Counted from the stretch's first letter, positions 15,704 through 24,968 are shown. The stretch: 40,341 nucleotides of DNA from Flavobacteriaceae bacterium (GCA_002691645.1 NZIP01000031.1:29597-69937), one strand, 5' to 3'. Program-made: numbers and translations. The notes: generated by a model not told the origin, from the letters alone.

Positions 15704-18700
15704 ATGATGAACATGAGATATTTAGTACTGTTACTGCTAGGGGCTTTTACTTTTTCTTGTACAAACCATACCGAGCCACCATTATTCAAAGTTTTAAATG
15801 CGGAGGCCTCAGGAATAGACTTCAATAACCGGTTAGTAGAAGATGATACCGTTAACATTTTAGACAATGAATTTGTCTATAACGGAAGTGGAGTAGCTAT
15901 TGCAGATCTTAACAACGATGAACTACCTGACCTTATTTTTACCGGAAATCAGGTTGCGAACAAAATATACCTCAATAGGGGAGAACTTCAATTCTTAGAT
16001 GTCTCAAATCAGGCCGGATTTATAAAACCTGATTCATTAATGTGGTCTTCAGGGGTGAGTGTTGTAGATGTCAATGCAGATGGATTAAATGATATCTACG
16101 TCTGTAATACGTTTAGAAAGCAAAGTACACTTCGTAAAAACTTATTGTACATCAATCAAGGTCTAAATGAGCAGGGACTACCAGTTTTCGTTGAAAAAGC
16201 CGCTGAATACGGCCTAGACAATGATTCATATTCTTCAAATGCTCAATTTTTTGATGTGGACAATGACGGAGATTTGGATGTTTTTATAGGTGTCAATCAA
16301 ATCGATGGAATTAACCCGAATGAATTTAGACCCAAACAAGACGATGGAACCTCACCAAGTCGAGATCGACTATTACTCAACTCAACAGCAGAGGGGCAAA
16401 TCAAATATCAAGACGTCTCTGCATCAGCTGGTATCAAATTCCACGGATATACGCATTCGGCATTAACCTACGATTTTAATGCAGATGGATTTTTAGATAT
16501 TTTCGTGGCCAATGACTTTTTAAGCAATGACCTTTTGTATATTAACAATCAAGACGGGACTTTTAGCAATCAAATAAGTGATAGTTTTAAACACCTTAGT
16601 CTTTCTTCAATGGGAAGTGACATTGGTGACATCAATAGCGATGGAAGGGCAGATTTATATGTCACAGAAATGCAACCCTTCTACAACAAAAGAAAAAAAT
16701 TATTTCAGGGCCCGAGCAATTATCAAAAAGAGATTTTCACCAAGCGCTACGGATTTGAAAAGCAGTATGCTCGTAATGTGTTGCACGTAAACCAAGGTGT
16801 TTCTTCGGCTGATGGACTCCCTATTTTTAGTGACTTAGGAATGATGGCGAAGGTTCAGGAAACCGATTGGAGCTGGACACCTCTTTTTATGGATGCAGAC
16901 AACGACGGCTTACAAGATTTATTTGTGACCAACGGTTTTCCTAAAGACGTTACAGATCGTGACTTTGGAGACTTTCGAGTAACAGCAAGTCGTCTGGAAA
17001 CAAAAGAACGACTCTTAGCAGCCATACCTGAGATTAAAATCTCCAATTTTATTTTTAAAAATAAGGGGGCTTATGATTTTGAAGATTACACCCAAAAGTG
17101 GGGTCTTGATTTTGGCACCTATTCTCATGGTGCGGCATACGGTGATTTAGACAAAGACGGAGATTTAGACTTGGTGGTCAATAATATGAATGATACTGCA
17201 AGCGTTCTGGTCAATCAGCTCAATACAATCGAATCTGAGACACATTGGGCGACATTTAAGCTGCAGGGTCCAGCTTCGAATAAAAATGGTATAGGGGCTG
17301 AATTAAGGCTTTACACTAATAATGGTATTCAGTCTCGTTATCAACTGACCAATAGAGGCTACCTATCTCAATCTGATTTAAAACTTCATTTCGGACTGGG
17401 AACAACAAATCAAATCGATAGTGTAGTAGTGAACTGGCCGGGTAATCAAAGTCAAGTATTTCATGATTTAGCAATAGATGCATTAAATACACTGACCTAT
17501 AATGCTGATCAAATTGAAGAGCGCACTCTTAAGACTATAATTAGCCCACAATTTGTTAATGCAAATCAAAAATTAGGCTTGGATTATTTGTCAAGAGACA
17601 TCGACTTCATCGATTTTAATTTTCAGAGAACTATACCACATAAATTTTCATCTTATGGGCCGTCAATCGCGGTAGGAGATATTAATGCTGATGGTATTGA
17701 AGACTTTTTTCTGTCGGCCAGTCGAAATTTTAAAGAAGTTTGGTTTATGGGGAAGGCTGACGGAAGTTATGCCAAACAAGAAGTCAATTATAAGGCCAAT
17801 ATAGAATTAGAAGAAGAAGACTCTTCGAGTTTACTTTTTGACGCAGATCAAGACGGAGATTTAGACCTCTACATCGCAAGAGGATGTGCACAATATCCAG
17901 AAAATCACCCCTACTACAAAGATGAGTTATGGATGAACGATGGAATTGGAAACTTCACTCTTTCTAAAGATGTGCTTCCAGAATTTTTATCAAATACCTC
18001 CGCAGTCAAGGCAGCTGATTTTGATCGCGATGGTGATTTAGACCTCATCGTAAGTGCCTCTGTTAAGCCATTTACTTATCCCTATGGCGATTCGCATTAC
18101 ATTCTCATCAATGAACTCGATTCAGGATCATTAAAGTTCAGTCTTGCTGATGAGTCAATCGAACCAGAATTGATGGATATAGGTATGTTGAGTGACGTTT
18201 TATGGACCGATTACAACAATGATGGCTGGGTAGATTTACTGCTCGCAGGGGACTTTATGCCCATTACTTTTTTAGAAAATCGCAAAGGGAAATTTAAACG
18301 TCTCAAAAACTCAGGCTTAGAAGAACATTTAGGATGGTGGAGCAGTTTAAGTGCGGCAGATTTCGATCGTGACGGAGATATGGATTACGTCGTCGGAAAT
18401 ATTGGGCGAAACATCAACACACAAGCAAAGGCAGATGAACCCATAAGAATCTACGCCAAAGATTTAGATCAAAATGGAACCATAGATCCTTTAGTTTCTT
18501 ATTTTTTAAGAGATAGTTTAGGCGTAAAGAAAGAATACCTCTATCATCCTTGGGATGATATATCCAAGCAATTTGTAGGCATTAGAAAACGTTTTAATTC
18601 TTATGGACAATTCGGTGAATTGTCTGTGCCTGATATGTTTGAGGATGGCTTATTAGCAGATGCTGATGTATATACCTTGAATGAAATGAATTCGGTTTGG

Positions 18701-19261
18701 ATTGAAAACCTTTCCAATGGAAAATTTAAAATCCATTATCTCGATGTAGAAGCGCAAATTGCACCCATATTCGGCACGCTTGCCACGGATATTGACGCTG
18801 ATGGATATACCGATATTTTACTTGTAGGAAATGACTTCGGCATGGAGGTACAGCAAGGTCCTGCAGACGCCTTTAATGGCTTGGTTTTGCGTAACAATCA
18901 GCAAGGTTCTTTCGCAGTAATTCCCAAAGAGGAGACGGCTTTTTATGTGCCAGGTAATGCGCGTGCCCTAGCTGCTGTTTATAGAGAAAAAGACCCTGTT
19001 GTATTGGCTTCTGTAAATAATGATAGTCTTCAAAGCTTTGTATGGAACAATGCGAATCAAAAAAGCCAATACCTGCAATTAGGTGCTAATGAGATAACAG
19101 CTTTGGTGAGTTATAGCGAAGGAAGTACTCAAAAAATAGAACAATTTTACGGTGATGGCTTTATGTCACAATCCAGTCGCTTTTTGACACTTTCAAAAGA
19201 AGTCATTCAGGTAGAGACCTTTGATGCTGAGCAACAACAAATTCGATTGCTCAAATTCTAA
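15704..19261 (+). CDS. Large FG-GAP/VCBS-repeat lipoprotein with ASPIC/UnbV domain
   Basis: This 1185-residue protein has a lipoprotein signal ending TFSC (TNHTEPP follows). It then carries a long series of FG-GAP beta-propeller blades. I count 14 calcium-binding-type motifs of the form DxDxDGxxD, for example DVDNDGDLD, DLDKDGDLD and DFDRDGDMD. An ASPIC/UnbV domain lies in the middle (about 520-590, with NGIGAELRLYTN and DSVVVNWPGN), and further blades follow. Such proteins accompany SusC/SusD pairs in marine Bacteroidota and probably bind or present glycan at the cell surface, but their exact role is not established. The start could be either of the two adjacent ATGs or the MRY Met. There is little room for a promoter after the terminator upstream. 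Confidence 0.9.
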   Translation: MMNMRYLVLLLLGAFTFSCTNHTEPPLFKVLNAEASGIDFNNRLVEDDTVNILDNEFVYNGSGVAIADLNNDELPDLIFTGNQVANKIYLNRGELQFLDVSNQAGFIKPDSLMWSSGVSVVDVNADGLNDIYVCNTFRKQSTLRKNLLYINQGLNEQGLPVFVEKAAEYGLDNDSYSSNAQFFDVDNDGDLDVFIGVNQIDGINPNEFRPKQDDGTSPSRDRLLLNSTAEGQIKYQDVSASAGIKFHGYTHSALTYDFNADGFLDIFVANDFLSNDLLYINNQDGTFSNQISDSFKHLSLSSMGSDIGDINSDGRADLYVTEMQPFYNKRKKLFQGPSNYQKEIFTKRYGFEKQYARNVLHVNQGVSSADGLPIFSDLGMMAKVQETDWSWTPLFMDADNDGLQDLFVTNGFPKDVTDRDFGDFRVTASRLETKERLLAAIPEIKISNFIFKNKGAYDFEDYTQKWGLDFGTYSHGAAYGDLDKDGDLDLVVNNMNDTASVLVNQLNTIESETHWATFKLQGPASNKNGIGAELRLYTNNGIQSRYQLTNRGYLSQSDLKLHFGLGTTNQIDSVVVNWPGNQSQVFHDLAIDALNTLTYNADQIEERTLKTIISPQFVNANQKLGLDYLSRDIDFIDFNFQRTIPHKFSSYGPSIAVGDINADGIEDFFLSASRNFKEVWFMGKADGSYAKQEVNYKANIELEEEDSSSLLFDADQDGDLDLYIARGCAQYPENHPYYKDELWMNDGIGNFTLSKDVLPEFLSNTSAVKAADFDRDGDLDLIVSASVKPFTYPYGDSHYILINELDSGSLKFSLADESIEPELMDIGMLSDVLWTDYNNDGWVDLLLAGDFMPITFLENRKGKFKRLKNSGLEEHLGWWSSLSAADFDRDGDMDYVVGNIGRNINTQAKADEPIRIYAKDLDQNGTIDPLVSYFLRDSLGVKKEYLYHPWDDISKQFVGIRKRFNSYGQFGELSVPDMFEDGLLADADVYTLNEMNSVWIENLSNGKFKIHYLDVEAQIAPIFGTLATDIDADGYTDILLVGNDFGMEVQQGPADAFNGLVLRNNQQGSFAVIPKEETAFYVPGNARALAAVYREKDPVVLASVNNDSLQSFVWNNANQKSQYLQLGANEITALVSYSEGSTQKIEQFYGDGFMSQSSRFLTLSKEVIQVETFDAEQQQIRLLKF

Positions 19262-19263
19262 AA

Positions 19264-19638
19264 ATGAATTTTGATTAATTCTCAGTTTATTCTTGTTTTG
19301 CTCTCTTACGCAAATTCAGGTACAAGGTGATACAGGGGTACTTTCTTTAGGAAGTTTAAAGACAGATTACTTAAACGAACCCTAGGGAATTGACGTAGCC
19401 TCACCGCGATTCTCTTGGCAATTAGAGAAGGACATTTCTAGAAGAAACATTTCAAAAAAAGATATCTAATCACCGTCTTTCTTTAGGGGTTTCGGTTGTA
19501 GAATTCTACGATAACGAGTTTGAGCCGGTAAAAGATTGGCAAGTGTCTTCAGGTGAGAGCTGGCAAGACTGGTAAGAATCGACCTATGGCTCTGATATTT
19601 ACCAAGTTCAAGCTCCAGTATTAAAAAGTAAAGCCTAA
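19264..19638 (+). pseudogene. Decayed GH78 alpha-L-rhamnosidase-like gene (start plus a short 3' fragment)
   Basis: An ATG at 19264 opens a signal-peptide-like sequence only if one base is restored near 19275. The correct frame then reads LILSLLFLFCSLTQIQVQG, followed by SLKTDYLNEP, a TAG at 19383, and GIDVASPRFSWQLEKD. The phrase about an L..EYL..P.GID..PRFSW block is the N-terminal signature of bacterial alpha-L-rhamnosidases (GH78). The frame closes at 19467. A second open frame, 19459-19638, encodes EFEPVKDWQVSSGESWQDW, an in-frame TAA at 19573, and ESTYGSDIYQVQAPVLKSKA. I cannot assign that piece. It may be the 3' end of the same or another gene after a large deletion. Its TAA overlaps the ypdA stop by four bases. 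Confidence 0.8.
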
Positions 19639-20615
19639 TCTTTCTTTGTGGCAATGTGCTGAGCGATGAGGTCGGCATGCACAATAGAATTTTCGATGAA
19701 CCATTTGTGCGTCTTCATTCCACCTACAATAACACCAGCGAGATAGACTCCAGGAATATTACTTTGCATACTGTTCTCGTCATAGGAAGGTGCTTTATGT
19801 TCATCCTCACTTAAGCTTACACCTAATTCATTGAGGAATTGAAAATTGGGATGATAACCCGTCATGGCTAACACAAAATCGTTTTCTAATCGAACTGTCT
19901 CATCAGGGGTTTGAACGACCACTTCACTAGGGGTAATTTCAAGGAGCTCACTATGGTAAAAGGCCTTTATACTGCCTTCTTCAATACGGTTTATGATATC
20001 AGGTCTAACCCAATATTTTACGCGTTGACCTACTTCAGCTCCTCTGACGACTAAAGTGACATCAGCACCTTTTCGATGGCACTCTAGAGCAGCATCAATG
20101 GCAGAGTTACTCGCACCTACAACAACCAGTTTTTGATTGACGTAATAAAATCCATCATCAAAATAATGGCTGACTTTTGGCAGCCCTTCACCTTTGATAT
20201 TCAATGCTTTGGGAATGTCAAAAAATCCAGTGGCCAAAATTACTTGATGGGCACTGTAGGAGTTTTTATCCGTGTGAACGATAAATTTTGTTTGTGTCTC
20301 GACACTTTGATTTTCAATTCGTTCTACTTTCTCAAATAGGTGGAGATTTAGCTGGTGCTGTTGGGCAACTCTTCGGTAATATTCAAGAGCTTGGTCTCTT
20401 GTGGGTTTAGTTTGATCACAAACGAAAGGAATCTCATCGATTTCTAATTTTTTGGAGGATGAAAAAAAACGCATGTTTTTGGGATAGTTGAACAGTGAAT
20501 TAACAAGCGTCCCTTTTTCGATAATGGTATAATCTATACCTCTTTTTTGCAGGGCAATTCCACAGGCAATGCCTATGGGACCTCCACCAACTATAACAAC
20601 CTCAGTAGATTTCAT
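19635..20615 (-). CDS. ypdA: YpdA-family FAD/NADPH-dependent thiol-disulfide oxidoreductase
   Basis: This 326-residue flavoprotein has an FAD-binding Rossmann motif VIVGGGPIG (7-15). The YpdA-typical stretch after it reads EKGTLVNSLFNYPKNMRFFS and then SSKKLEIDEIPFV. A second dinucleotide-binding motif, VVVGASNSAIDAAL, binds NADPH, and a final GVYLAGVIVGG motif contacts FAD. There is no CxxC redox pair, as expected for YpdA. In Firmicutes the family reduces bacillithiol disulfide, and a similar low-molecular-weight thiol role is plausible here. Its start overlaps the rpe stop by four bases (ATGA), so the two are translationally coupled. Confidence 0.85.
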   Translation of the reverse strand: MKSTEVVIVGGGPIGIACGIALQKRGIDYTIIEKGTLVNSLFNYPKNMRFFSSSKKLEIDEIPFVCDQTKPTRDQALEYYRRVAQQHQLNLHLFEKVERIENQSVETQTKFIVHTDKNSYSAHQVILATGFFDIPKALNIKGEGLPKVSHYFDDGFYYVNQKLVVVGASNSAIDAALECHRKGADVTLVVRGAEVGQRVKYWVRPDIINRIEEGSIKAFYHSELLEITPSEVVVQTPDETVRLENDFVLAMTGYHPNFQFLNELGVSLSEDEHKAPSYDENSMQSNIPGVYLAGVIVGGMKTHKWFIENSIVHADLIAQHIATKKD

Positions 20616-21268
20616 GAGCCTTTTTTAAGGTCTAAAATCACCTGCTTTGGAGTTGCACTTTTAAATACAGCGCTTCCTGCGACTAAAACGTCTGCACCTG
20701 CTTGGTGAATTGTGTGTGCGTTGCTTAAATCTACTCCTCCGTCGATTTCAATGAGTGCATTGGAATTATTTTGATCGAGAAGACTTCTTAAGTGCTTTAT
20801 TTTATCTATGGTTCTGGGAATAAATTTTTGACCTCCAAATCCTGGATTTACACCCATCAAACAGATAATATCTATGTCCTCTATACAATCCTCAATTAAA
20901 TCAATACGACTGTGAGGATTTAGAGCTACACCCGATTTTAATCCGAGTTGAAGAATGTGATTGAGGGTTCTGTGTAAATGATTGCAAGCTTCAAGATGAA
21001 CTGTAATGTGGTCTGCGCCTAAATCCGCGAAGGTATCGAGGTAGCGATCGGGATCAACAATCATTAAATGAACATCTAGTGGTTTTTTCGCTATGGGTTT
21101 GAGTTGTTTGATAATAGGCATTCCAAAAGATATATTTGGAACAAATACCCCGTCCATAACATCGACATGAATCCAATCTGCATCTGATTCTTCGATCATT
21201 CTAATTTCTTTTTCTAGGTTCATAAAATCAGAAGCTAGAATAGAGGGTGCAATTAAGGGTTGTTTCAT
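20612..21268 (-). CDS. rpe: Ribulose-phosphate 3-epimerase
   Basis: This 218-residue TIM-barrel enzyme interconverts ribulose 5-phosphate and xylulose 5-phosphate in the pentose phosphate pathway. Family motifs run through it: APSILASDF at 7-15 (Ser near the active site), HVDVMDGVFVPNIS (metal His and Asp), VHLMI, MGVNPGFGGQKF, and EIDGGVD with the second metal aspartate, then GADVLVAGSAVF for phosphate binding. It is downstream of the rpoD terminator and upstream of, and overlapping, ypdA. Its product pool links to the xylose operon at 5358-9301, but it belongs to the housekeeping block. Confidence 0.97.
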   Translation of the reverse strand: MKQPLIAPSILASDFMNLEKEIRMIEESDADWIHVDVMDGVFVPNISFGMPIIKQLKPIAKKPLDVHLMIVDPDRYLDTFADLGADHITVHLEACNHLHRTLNHILQLGLKSGVALNPHSRIDLIEDCIEDIDIICLMGVNPGFGGQKFIPRTIDKIKHLRSLLDQNNSNALIEIDGGVDLSNAHTIHQAGADVLVAGSAVFKSATPKQVILDLKKGS

Positions 21269-21289
21269 GTTGTAAAATTACGACAAAGC

Positions 21290-21319
21290 AAAAAAAAACT
21301 CCGACATAAGTCGGAGTTT
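21290..21319 (-). terminator. Rho-independent terminator after rpoD
   Basis: A ten-base perfect stem (AAACTCCGAC at 21296-21305 and GTCGGAGTTT at 21310-21319) with loop ATAA is followed, on the minus strand, by a run of T residues (plus-strand A residues 21290-21298). It lies 60 bp beyond the rpoD stop and just upstream of rpe, separating the two transcripts. Confidence 0.9.
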
Positions 21320-21378
21320 AAATCATCAATCAAAAAACGAACAGTTATAACTGTCGACTGCAAAATAATCATTTTTTT

Positions 21379-22242
21379 TTAACCGAGATAGGTTTTGAGA
21401 ATTTTGCTTCTTGATGTGTGTTTTAGTCTTCGGATTGCCTTTTCTTTAATTTGTCGAACGCGTTCGCGGGTCAAATCAAAGGTTTCTCCTATTTCTTCAA
21501 GTGTCATAGAGTGCTGTCCAGCAAGGCCAAAATACAATCTTACCACGTCGGCTTCACGAGGTGTTAAGGTGTCTAAGGCACGCTCGATTTCTGTTCTCAA
21601 AGATTCGTGTAATAATTCTTTATCTGGATTAGGTGATTCGCCAGAACGCAATACATCGTATAGATTAGAGTCCTCCCCGTCTATTAAAGGAGCATCCATA
21701 GAAACATGACGTCCAGAATTTTTAAGGGATTGCTTTACGTCCTCTACTGTCATATCAAGTTCTTTTGCTATTTCTTCTGCCGAGGGAATACGCTCATGGG
21801 CCTGTTCCAAGTGGGCAAAAGTCTTGTTGATTTTATTGATAGAACCAATTTTATTTAGTGGAAGTCTCACAATTCTCGATTGTTCAGCTAGTGCTTGTAG
21901 AATCGATTGTCTAATCCACCAAACGGCATAGGAAATAAACTTGAATCCTCTAGTTTCATCAAAACGTTGAGCTGCTTTAATGAGTCCAAGATTTCCTTCG
22001 TTGATAAGATCAGGAAGAGTTAAGCCTTGATTTTGGTATTGCTTTGCAACAGATACTACGAATCTTAAGTTGGCTTTTGTCAGTTTTTCAAGGGCAATTT
22101 GGTCACCTGCTTTTATTTTTTGTGCGAGTTCGACTTCTTCTTCTGCAGTGATTAAGTCTACCTTACCAATTTCTTGTAAATACTTGTCAAGTGATGCGGT
22201 CTCTCTGTTGGTGACCTGTTTTGTAATCTTGAGCTGTCTCAT
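21379..22242 (-). CDS. rpoD: Primary sigma factor RpoD/SigA
   Basis: This 287-residue housekeeping sigma factor directs RNA polymerase to TTTG/TAnnTTTG promoters. It starts directly at region 1.2 ([20 protein letters not shown]). Region 2 carries [19 protein letters not shown] and [14 protein letters not shown], the core-binding and -10-melting helices. Region 3 follows, and region 4 ends with [20 protein letters not shown], the -35 helix-turn-helix. Region 1.1 is absent and the protein is short, which is usual for the Bacteroidota primary sigma factor. A long inverted repeat occupies its leader. A strong terminator follows. Confidence 0.97.
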   Translation of the reverse strand: MRQLKITKQVTNRETASLDKYLQEIGKVDLITAEEEVELAQKIKAGDQIALEKLTKANLRFVVSVAKQYQNQGLTLPDLINEGNLGLIKAAQRFDETRGFKFISYAVWWIRQSILQALAEQSRIVRLPLNKIGSINKINKTFAHLEQAHERIPSAEEIAKELDMTVEDVKQSLKNSGRHVSMDAPLIDGEDSNLYDVLRSGESPNPDKELLHESLRTEIERALDTLTPREADVVRLYFGLAGQHSMTLEEIGETFDLTRERVRQIKEKAIRRLKHTSRSKILKTYLG

Positions 22243-22263
22243 AGTTGTGAATTAATTCTTACC

Positions 22264-22302
22264 GTGTAACCTTTATACGTAGAAAAACGCAAAAGGTTAC
22301 AC
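22264..22302. repeat. Perfect 11-bp inverted repeat in the pnp-rpoD gap
   Basis: GTGTAACCTTT (22264-22274) and AAAGGTTACAC (22292-22302) are exact reverse complements with a 17-base spacer. The repeat begins 22 bp upstream of the rpoD start codon and ends 40 bp after the pnp stop. There is no T-run on either side, so it is not an ordinary terminator. On the minus strand the upstream arm runs into TTTTGCG, which resembles the TAnnTTTGC promoter core with one or two extra bases, so it may be an operator or an RNA hairpin in the rpoD leader. Confidence 0.6.
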
Positions 22303-22342
22303 TAGTAGAATAATTTAACGTGAATTCGCTAAAAATGGTATG

Positions 22343-24547
22343 TTAATCTCTTCTTCTGTGGTCTCTTCTTTGACTTGATCTAGGTTTACCGCCACGATCT
22401 GATCTTGGAGGACGCTCTTGATATCCTTCAGGTTTTTCTAAAAGAGCTTTTCGAGAAACTTTTTCTTTCTTGGTTCTAGGGTCAAAACCAAAATATTTTA
22501 CTTCTATGATATCACCTAAGTTCACCACGTCAGTAACATTTTCTGTTCTTTCCCACGCCAATTCAGAAACGTGAAGTAAGACTTCGTTTCCAGGTGCTTC
22601 TGTGTATTCGACAACTGCACCAAAATCTAGGAGTTTAATTACTTTAACCTCATAGCGTTCTCCAACTTCAGGTTTAAACTGCAAAGATTCGATTGCTTTA
22701 AGAACCTTGTCGATTCCTTCTTGGTCTGTTCCTAATATTTCAACAACACCCTCACCATCTTCATTTTCATTAATAACGATAGTGGTGTTCGTGTCTGCTT
22801 GAAGATCTTGAATATTCTTACCACCACTTCCAATGAAGGCTCCGATTAAATCACCCGGTAAAATAGTCGTCACGATTTTCGGTGCATGTGACTTAACCTC
22901 TGTATTTGGTGTATCTATAGTTTCGACAAGTTTATCTAGGATGTGAAGTCTACCATCTTTTGCTTGCACTAAGGCTTTGGTTAAGATTTCATACGACAAT
23001 CCTTTTACTTTAATGTCCATCTGGCAAGCTGTGATACCATCAGCTGTTCCAGTAACTTTAAAATCCATGTCACCTAAATGGTCTTCGTCTCCTAAAATGT
23101 CTGAAAGAACAGCATACTTACCACTTTCAGCATCAGTAATGAGTCCCATTGCAATACCAGAGACCGGTTTTTTGATTTGTACCCCAGCATCCATAAGAGC
23201 CAGTGTTCCAGAACATACCGTAGCCATTGATGAAGAACCGTTTGATTCTAATACTTCAGAAACCACACGAACAGTGTAAGGGCAGTCTTCAGGAATCATT
23301 CCTTTTAGGGCGCGTTGGGCTAAATTTCCGTGTCCAACTTCTCTTCGTGATGTTCCTCTTAAAGGTCGAGCTTCACCCGTTGAGAAAGGTGGAAAATTGT
23401 AGTGTAAATAGAAACGCTCTTCGCCTTCAAGTGAGGGCATGTCAATGATATTAGCATCTCTAGAGGTGCCTAAAGTTACTGTTGATAATACCTGTGTTTC
23501 TCCACGAGTAAAAATGCCAGAACCGTGTGTAGATGGCAAGTAATCAATCTCACACCAAATTGGTCGAATTTCATCTGTCTTTCTACCGTCTAATCTAAGG
23601 CCTTCTTCTAAGGTTAAATTTCGAACTGCATTTTTCTCAGTTTTACTGTAATACTTTGAAATCAAATCTTTCTTTTCTTCCAATTCTTTTTCTGAGAATT
23701 CGGCCATTAAAGCTTCTTTTATTTCTGAAAAAGCGCTTCCTCTTTCTTTCTTAGAAGAACCTTGTTTAGCCACTTCATATACCTTGTCATAAACCATTGA
23801 ATTTACTTTTTCTTCTAATTCAAGGTCCTGAGGTTCAGGTTCGTACTCGCGTTGTTCTTTCTTACCAACTTGAGCAACGAGTTTCTTTTGAGCCTGACAT
23901 TGCACTTTAATCGCTTCGTGAGCGAATTTGATGGCTTCTACCATTTCTTCTTCTGAAATTTCTTTCATTTCTCCTTCTACCATCATAACTGAATCTTCAG
24001 AAGCACCGATGATCATATCGATATCAGATTCTTTCAATTGAGCAAGTGAAGGATTGAGAACGAGCTCTCCATCTATTCTTCCCACTCTTACCTCAGAAAT
24101 TGGGCATTCGAATGGTATATCAGAAAGCTGAATTGCTGTTGAGGCAGCTATTCCCACTAGAGCATCAGGTGTAATGCTGTCGTCATAAGACATCATTTGA
24201 ATCATCAATTGTGTCTCTGAGTGATAATCTTTCGGGAATAATGGACGTAATACACGGTCCACAATTCGCATGGTTAAAACTTCTCCGTCACTTGGTCGAG
24301 CTTCACGCTTAAAAAATCCACCGGGAAAACGTCCTGCGGATGCAAATTTTTCGCGGTAGTCTACAGTTAGGGGAAGAAAGTCTACGTCTGCCGCTTTGTA
24401 GTTCGATACTATAGTACATAAGAGCATGCAATTACCCGACTGTACGACAACCGAGCCATGAGATTGTTTGGCTAATTTGCCAGTTTCAATAGAGATGCTT
24501 CTGCCATCTCCGAGGTCGATGACCTCATTGTAAGTTTTTGGAATCAT
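22343..24547 (-). CDS. pnp: Polyribonucleotide nucleotidyltransferase (PNPase)
   Basis: This 734-residue 3'-5' phosphorolytic exoribonuclease works in cytoplasmic RNA decay. Both RNase PH domains are present: the first with [15 protein letters not shown] and DRVLRPLFP, the second with [29 protein letters not shown] and the catalytic segment [22 protein letters not shown] domain follows ([13 protein letters not shown], about residue 575) and then an S1 RNA-binding domain (about 630-700). The tail is rich in Arg and Pro (RRDHRRRD). It lies downstream of rpsO, the usual neighbour. Three inverted repeats occupy its 150-bp leader, recalling the autoregulated pnp leaders of other bacteria. Confidence 0.98.
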   Translation of the reverse strand: MIPKTYNEVIDLGDGRSISIETGKLAKQSHGSVVVQSGNCMLLCTIVSNYKAADVDFLPLTVDYREKFASAGRFPGGFFKREARPSDGEVLTMRIVDRVLRPLFPKDYHSETQLMIQMMSYDDSITPDALVGIAASTAIQLSDIPFECPISEVRVGRIDGELVLNPSLAQLKESDIDMIIGASEDSVMMVEGEMKEISEEEMVEAIKFAHEAIKVQCQAQKKLVAQVGKKEQREYEPEPQDLELEEKVNSMVYDKVYEVAKQGSSKKERGSAFSEIKEALMAEFSEKELEEKKDLISKYYSKTEKNAVRNLTLEEGLRLDGRKTDEIRPIWCEIDYLPSTHGSGIFTRGETQVLSTVTLGTSRDANIIDMPSLEGEERFYLHYNFPPFSTGEARPLRGTSRREVGHGNLAQRALKGMIPEDCPYTVRVVSEVLESNGSSSMATVCSGTLALMDAGVQIKKPVSGIAMGLITDAESGKYAVLSDILGDEDHLGDMDFKVTGTADGITACQMDIKVKGLSYEILTKALVQAKDGRLHILDKLVETIDTPNTEVKSHAPKIVTTILPGDLIGAFIGSGGKNIQDLQADTNTTIVINENEDGEGVVEILGTDQEGIDKVLKAIESLQFKPEVGERYEVKVIKLLDFGAVVEYTEAPGNEVLLHVSELAWERTENVTDVVNLGDIIEVKYFGFDPRTKKEKVSRKALLEKPEGYQERPPRSDRGGKPRSSQRRDHRRRD

Positions 24548-24554
24548 AAAATTT

Positions 24555-24619
24555 TCGCATATGCGATGTTTTGGAGTTTAGCACTCCGTTGTTAAATTGA
24601 TCGTACGTCGTCCTGACGT
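24555..24619. repeat. Three inverted repeats in the pnp leader
   Basis: Directly upstream of the pnp start (24547) lie the 12-base palindrome TCGCATATGCGA (24555-24566), a GGAGT/ACTCC hairpin with a five-base loop (24573-24587), and an ACGTC/GACGT hairpin with a five-base loop (24605-24619). Each alone is short. Three in 65 bp suggest a structured 5' leader. In E. coli pnp is autoregulated through an RNase III-cut leader hairpin. Whether that applies here is inference. Confidence 0.45.
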
Positions 24620-24657
24620 TAAGGGTTGTGTTGTGGTGATCAATAAAAGACTGAGGC

Positions 24658-24693
24658 AAAAAAAGGTGTATTTTGACAAAAAACACACCTTTT
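24658..24693 (-). terminator. Rho-independent terminator after rpsO
   Basis: AAAAGGTGT (24661-24669) pairs with ACACCTTTT (24685-24693). Read on the minus strand, the stem is followed by further T residues (plus-strand A residues from 24658). It lies 6 bp after the rpsO stop at 24699. The stem is 9 bp with a long 15-base loop, so termination may be partial, with some read-through into pnp. Confidence 0.65.
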
Positions 24694-24698
24694 CAGGA

Positions 24699-24968
24699 TT
24701 ATTTTCGAATACCGAGCTCTTTAATTAGCTCACGATATTTTTGAATGTCTTTGTTTTTCAAATAGTCTAACAGCGCTCTTCGCTTTCCTACCAGTTTAAC
24801 AAGCGATCTTTCTGTATTGAAATCTTTGTGATTCTTTTTAAGATGTTCTGTTAAGTGGTTAATTCTGAATGTGAATAAGGCGATTTGACCTTCTGTAGAC
24901 CCAGTGTTACCCGCATCTCCACCGAAATTTGAAAATATTTCGCGTTTTTTGTCTTTAGATAAATACAT
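24699..24968 (-). CDS. rpsO: 30S ribosomal protein S15
   Basis: This is an 89-residue small ribosomal subunit protein that binds the 16S rRNA central domain. It has the family motifs GSTEGQIALFTFRINHLTEHLK, KDFNTERSLVKLVGKRRALLDYLK and YRELIKELGIRK. The start is placed at the ATG at 24966-24968 (MYLSKDKKREIF), because the family length is 89 residues. An in-frame ATG 45 bases upstream would add residues with no family match and lies inside the leader. A consensus promoter and a small leader hairpin precede it. pnp follows after a terminator. Confidence 0.98.
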   Translation of the reverse strand: MYLSKDKKREIFSNFGGDAGNTGSTEGQIALFTFRINHLTEHLKKNHKDFNTERSLVKLVGKRRALLDYLKNKDIQKYRELIKELGIRK

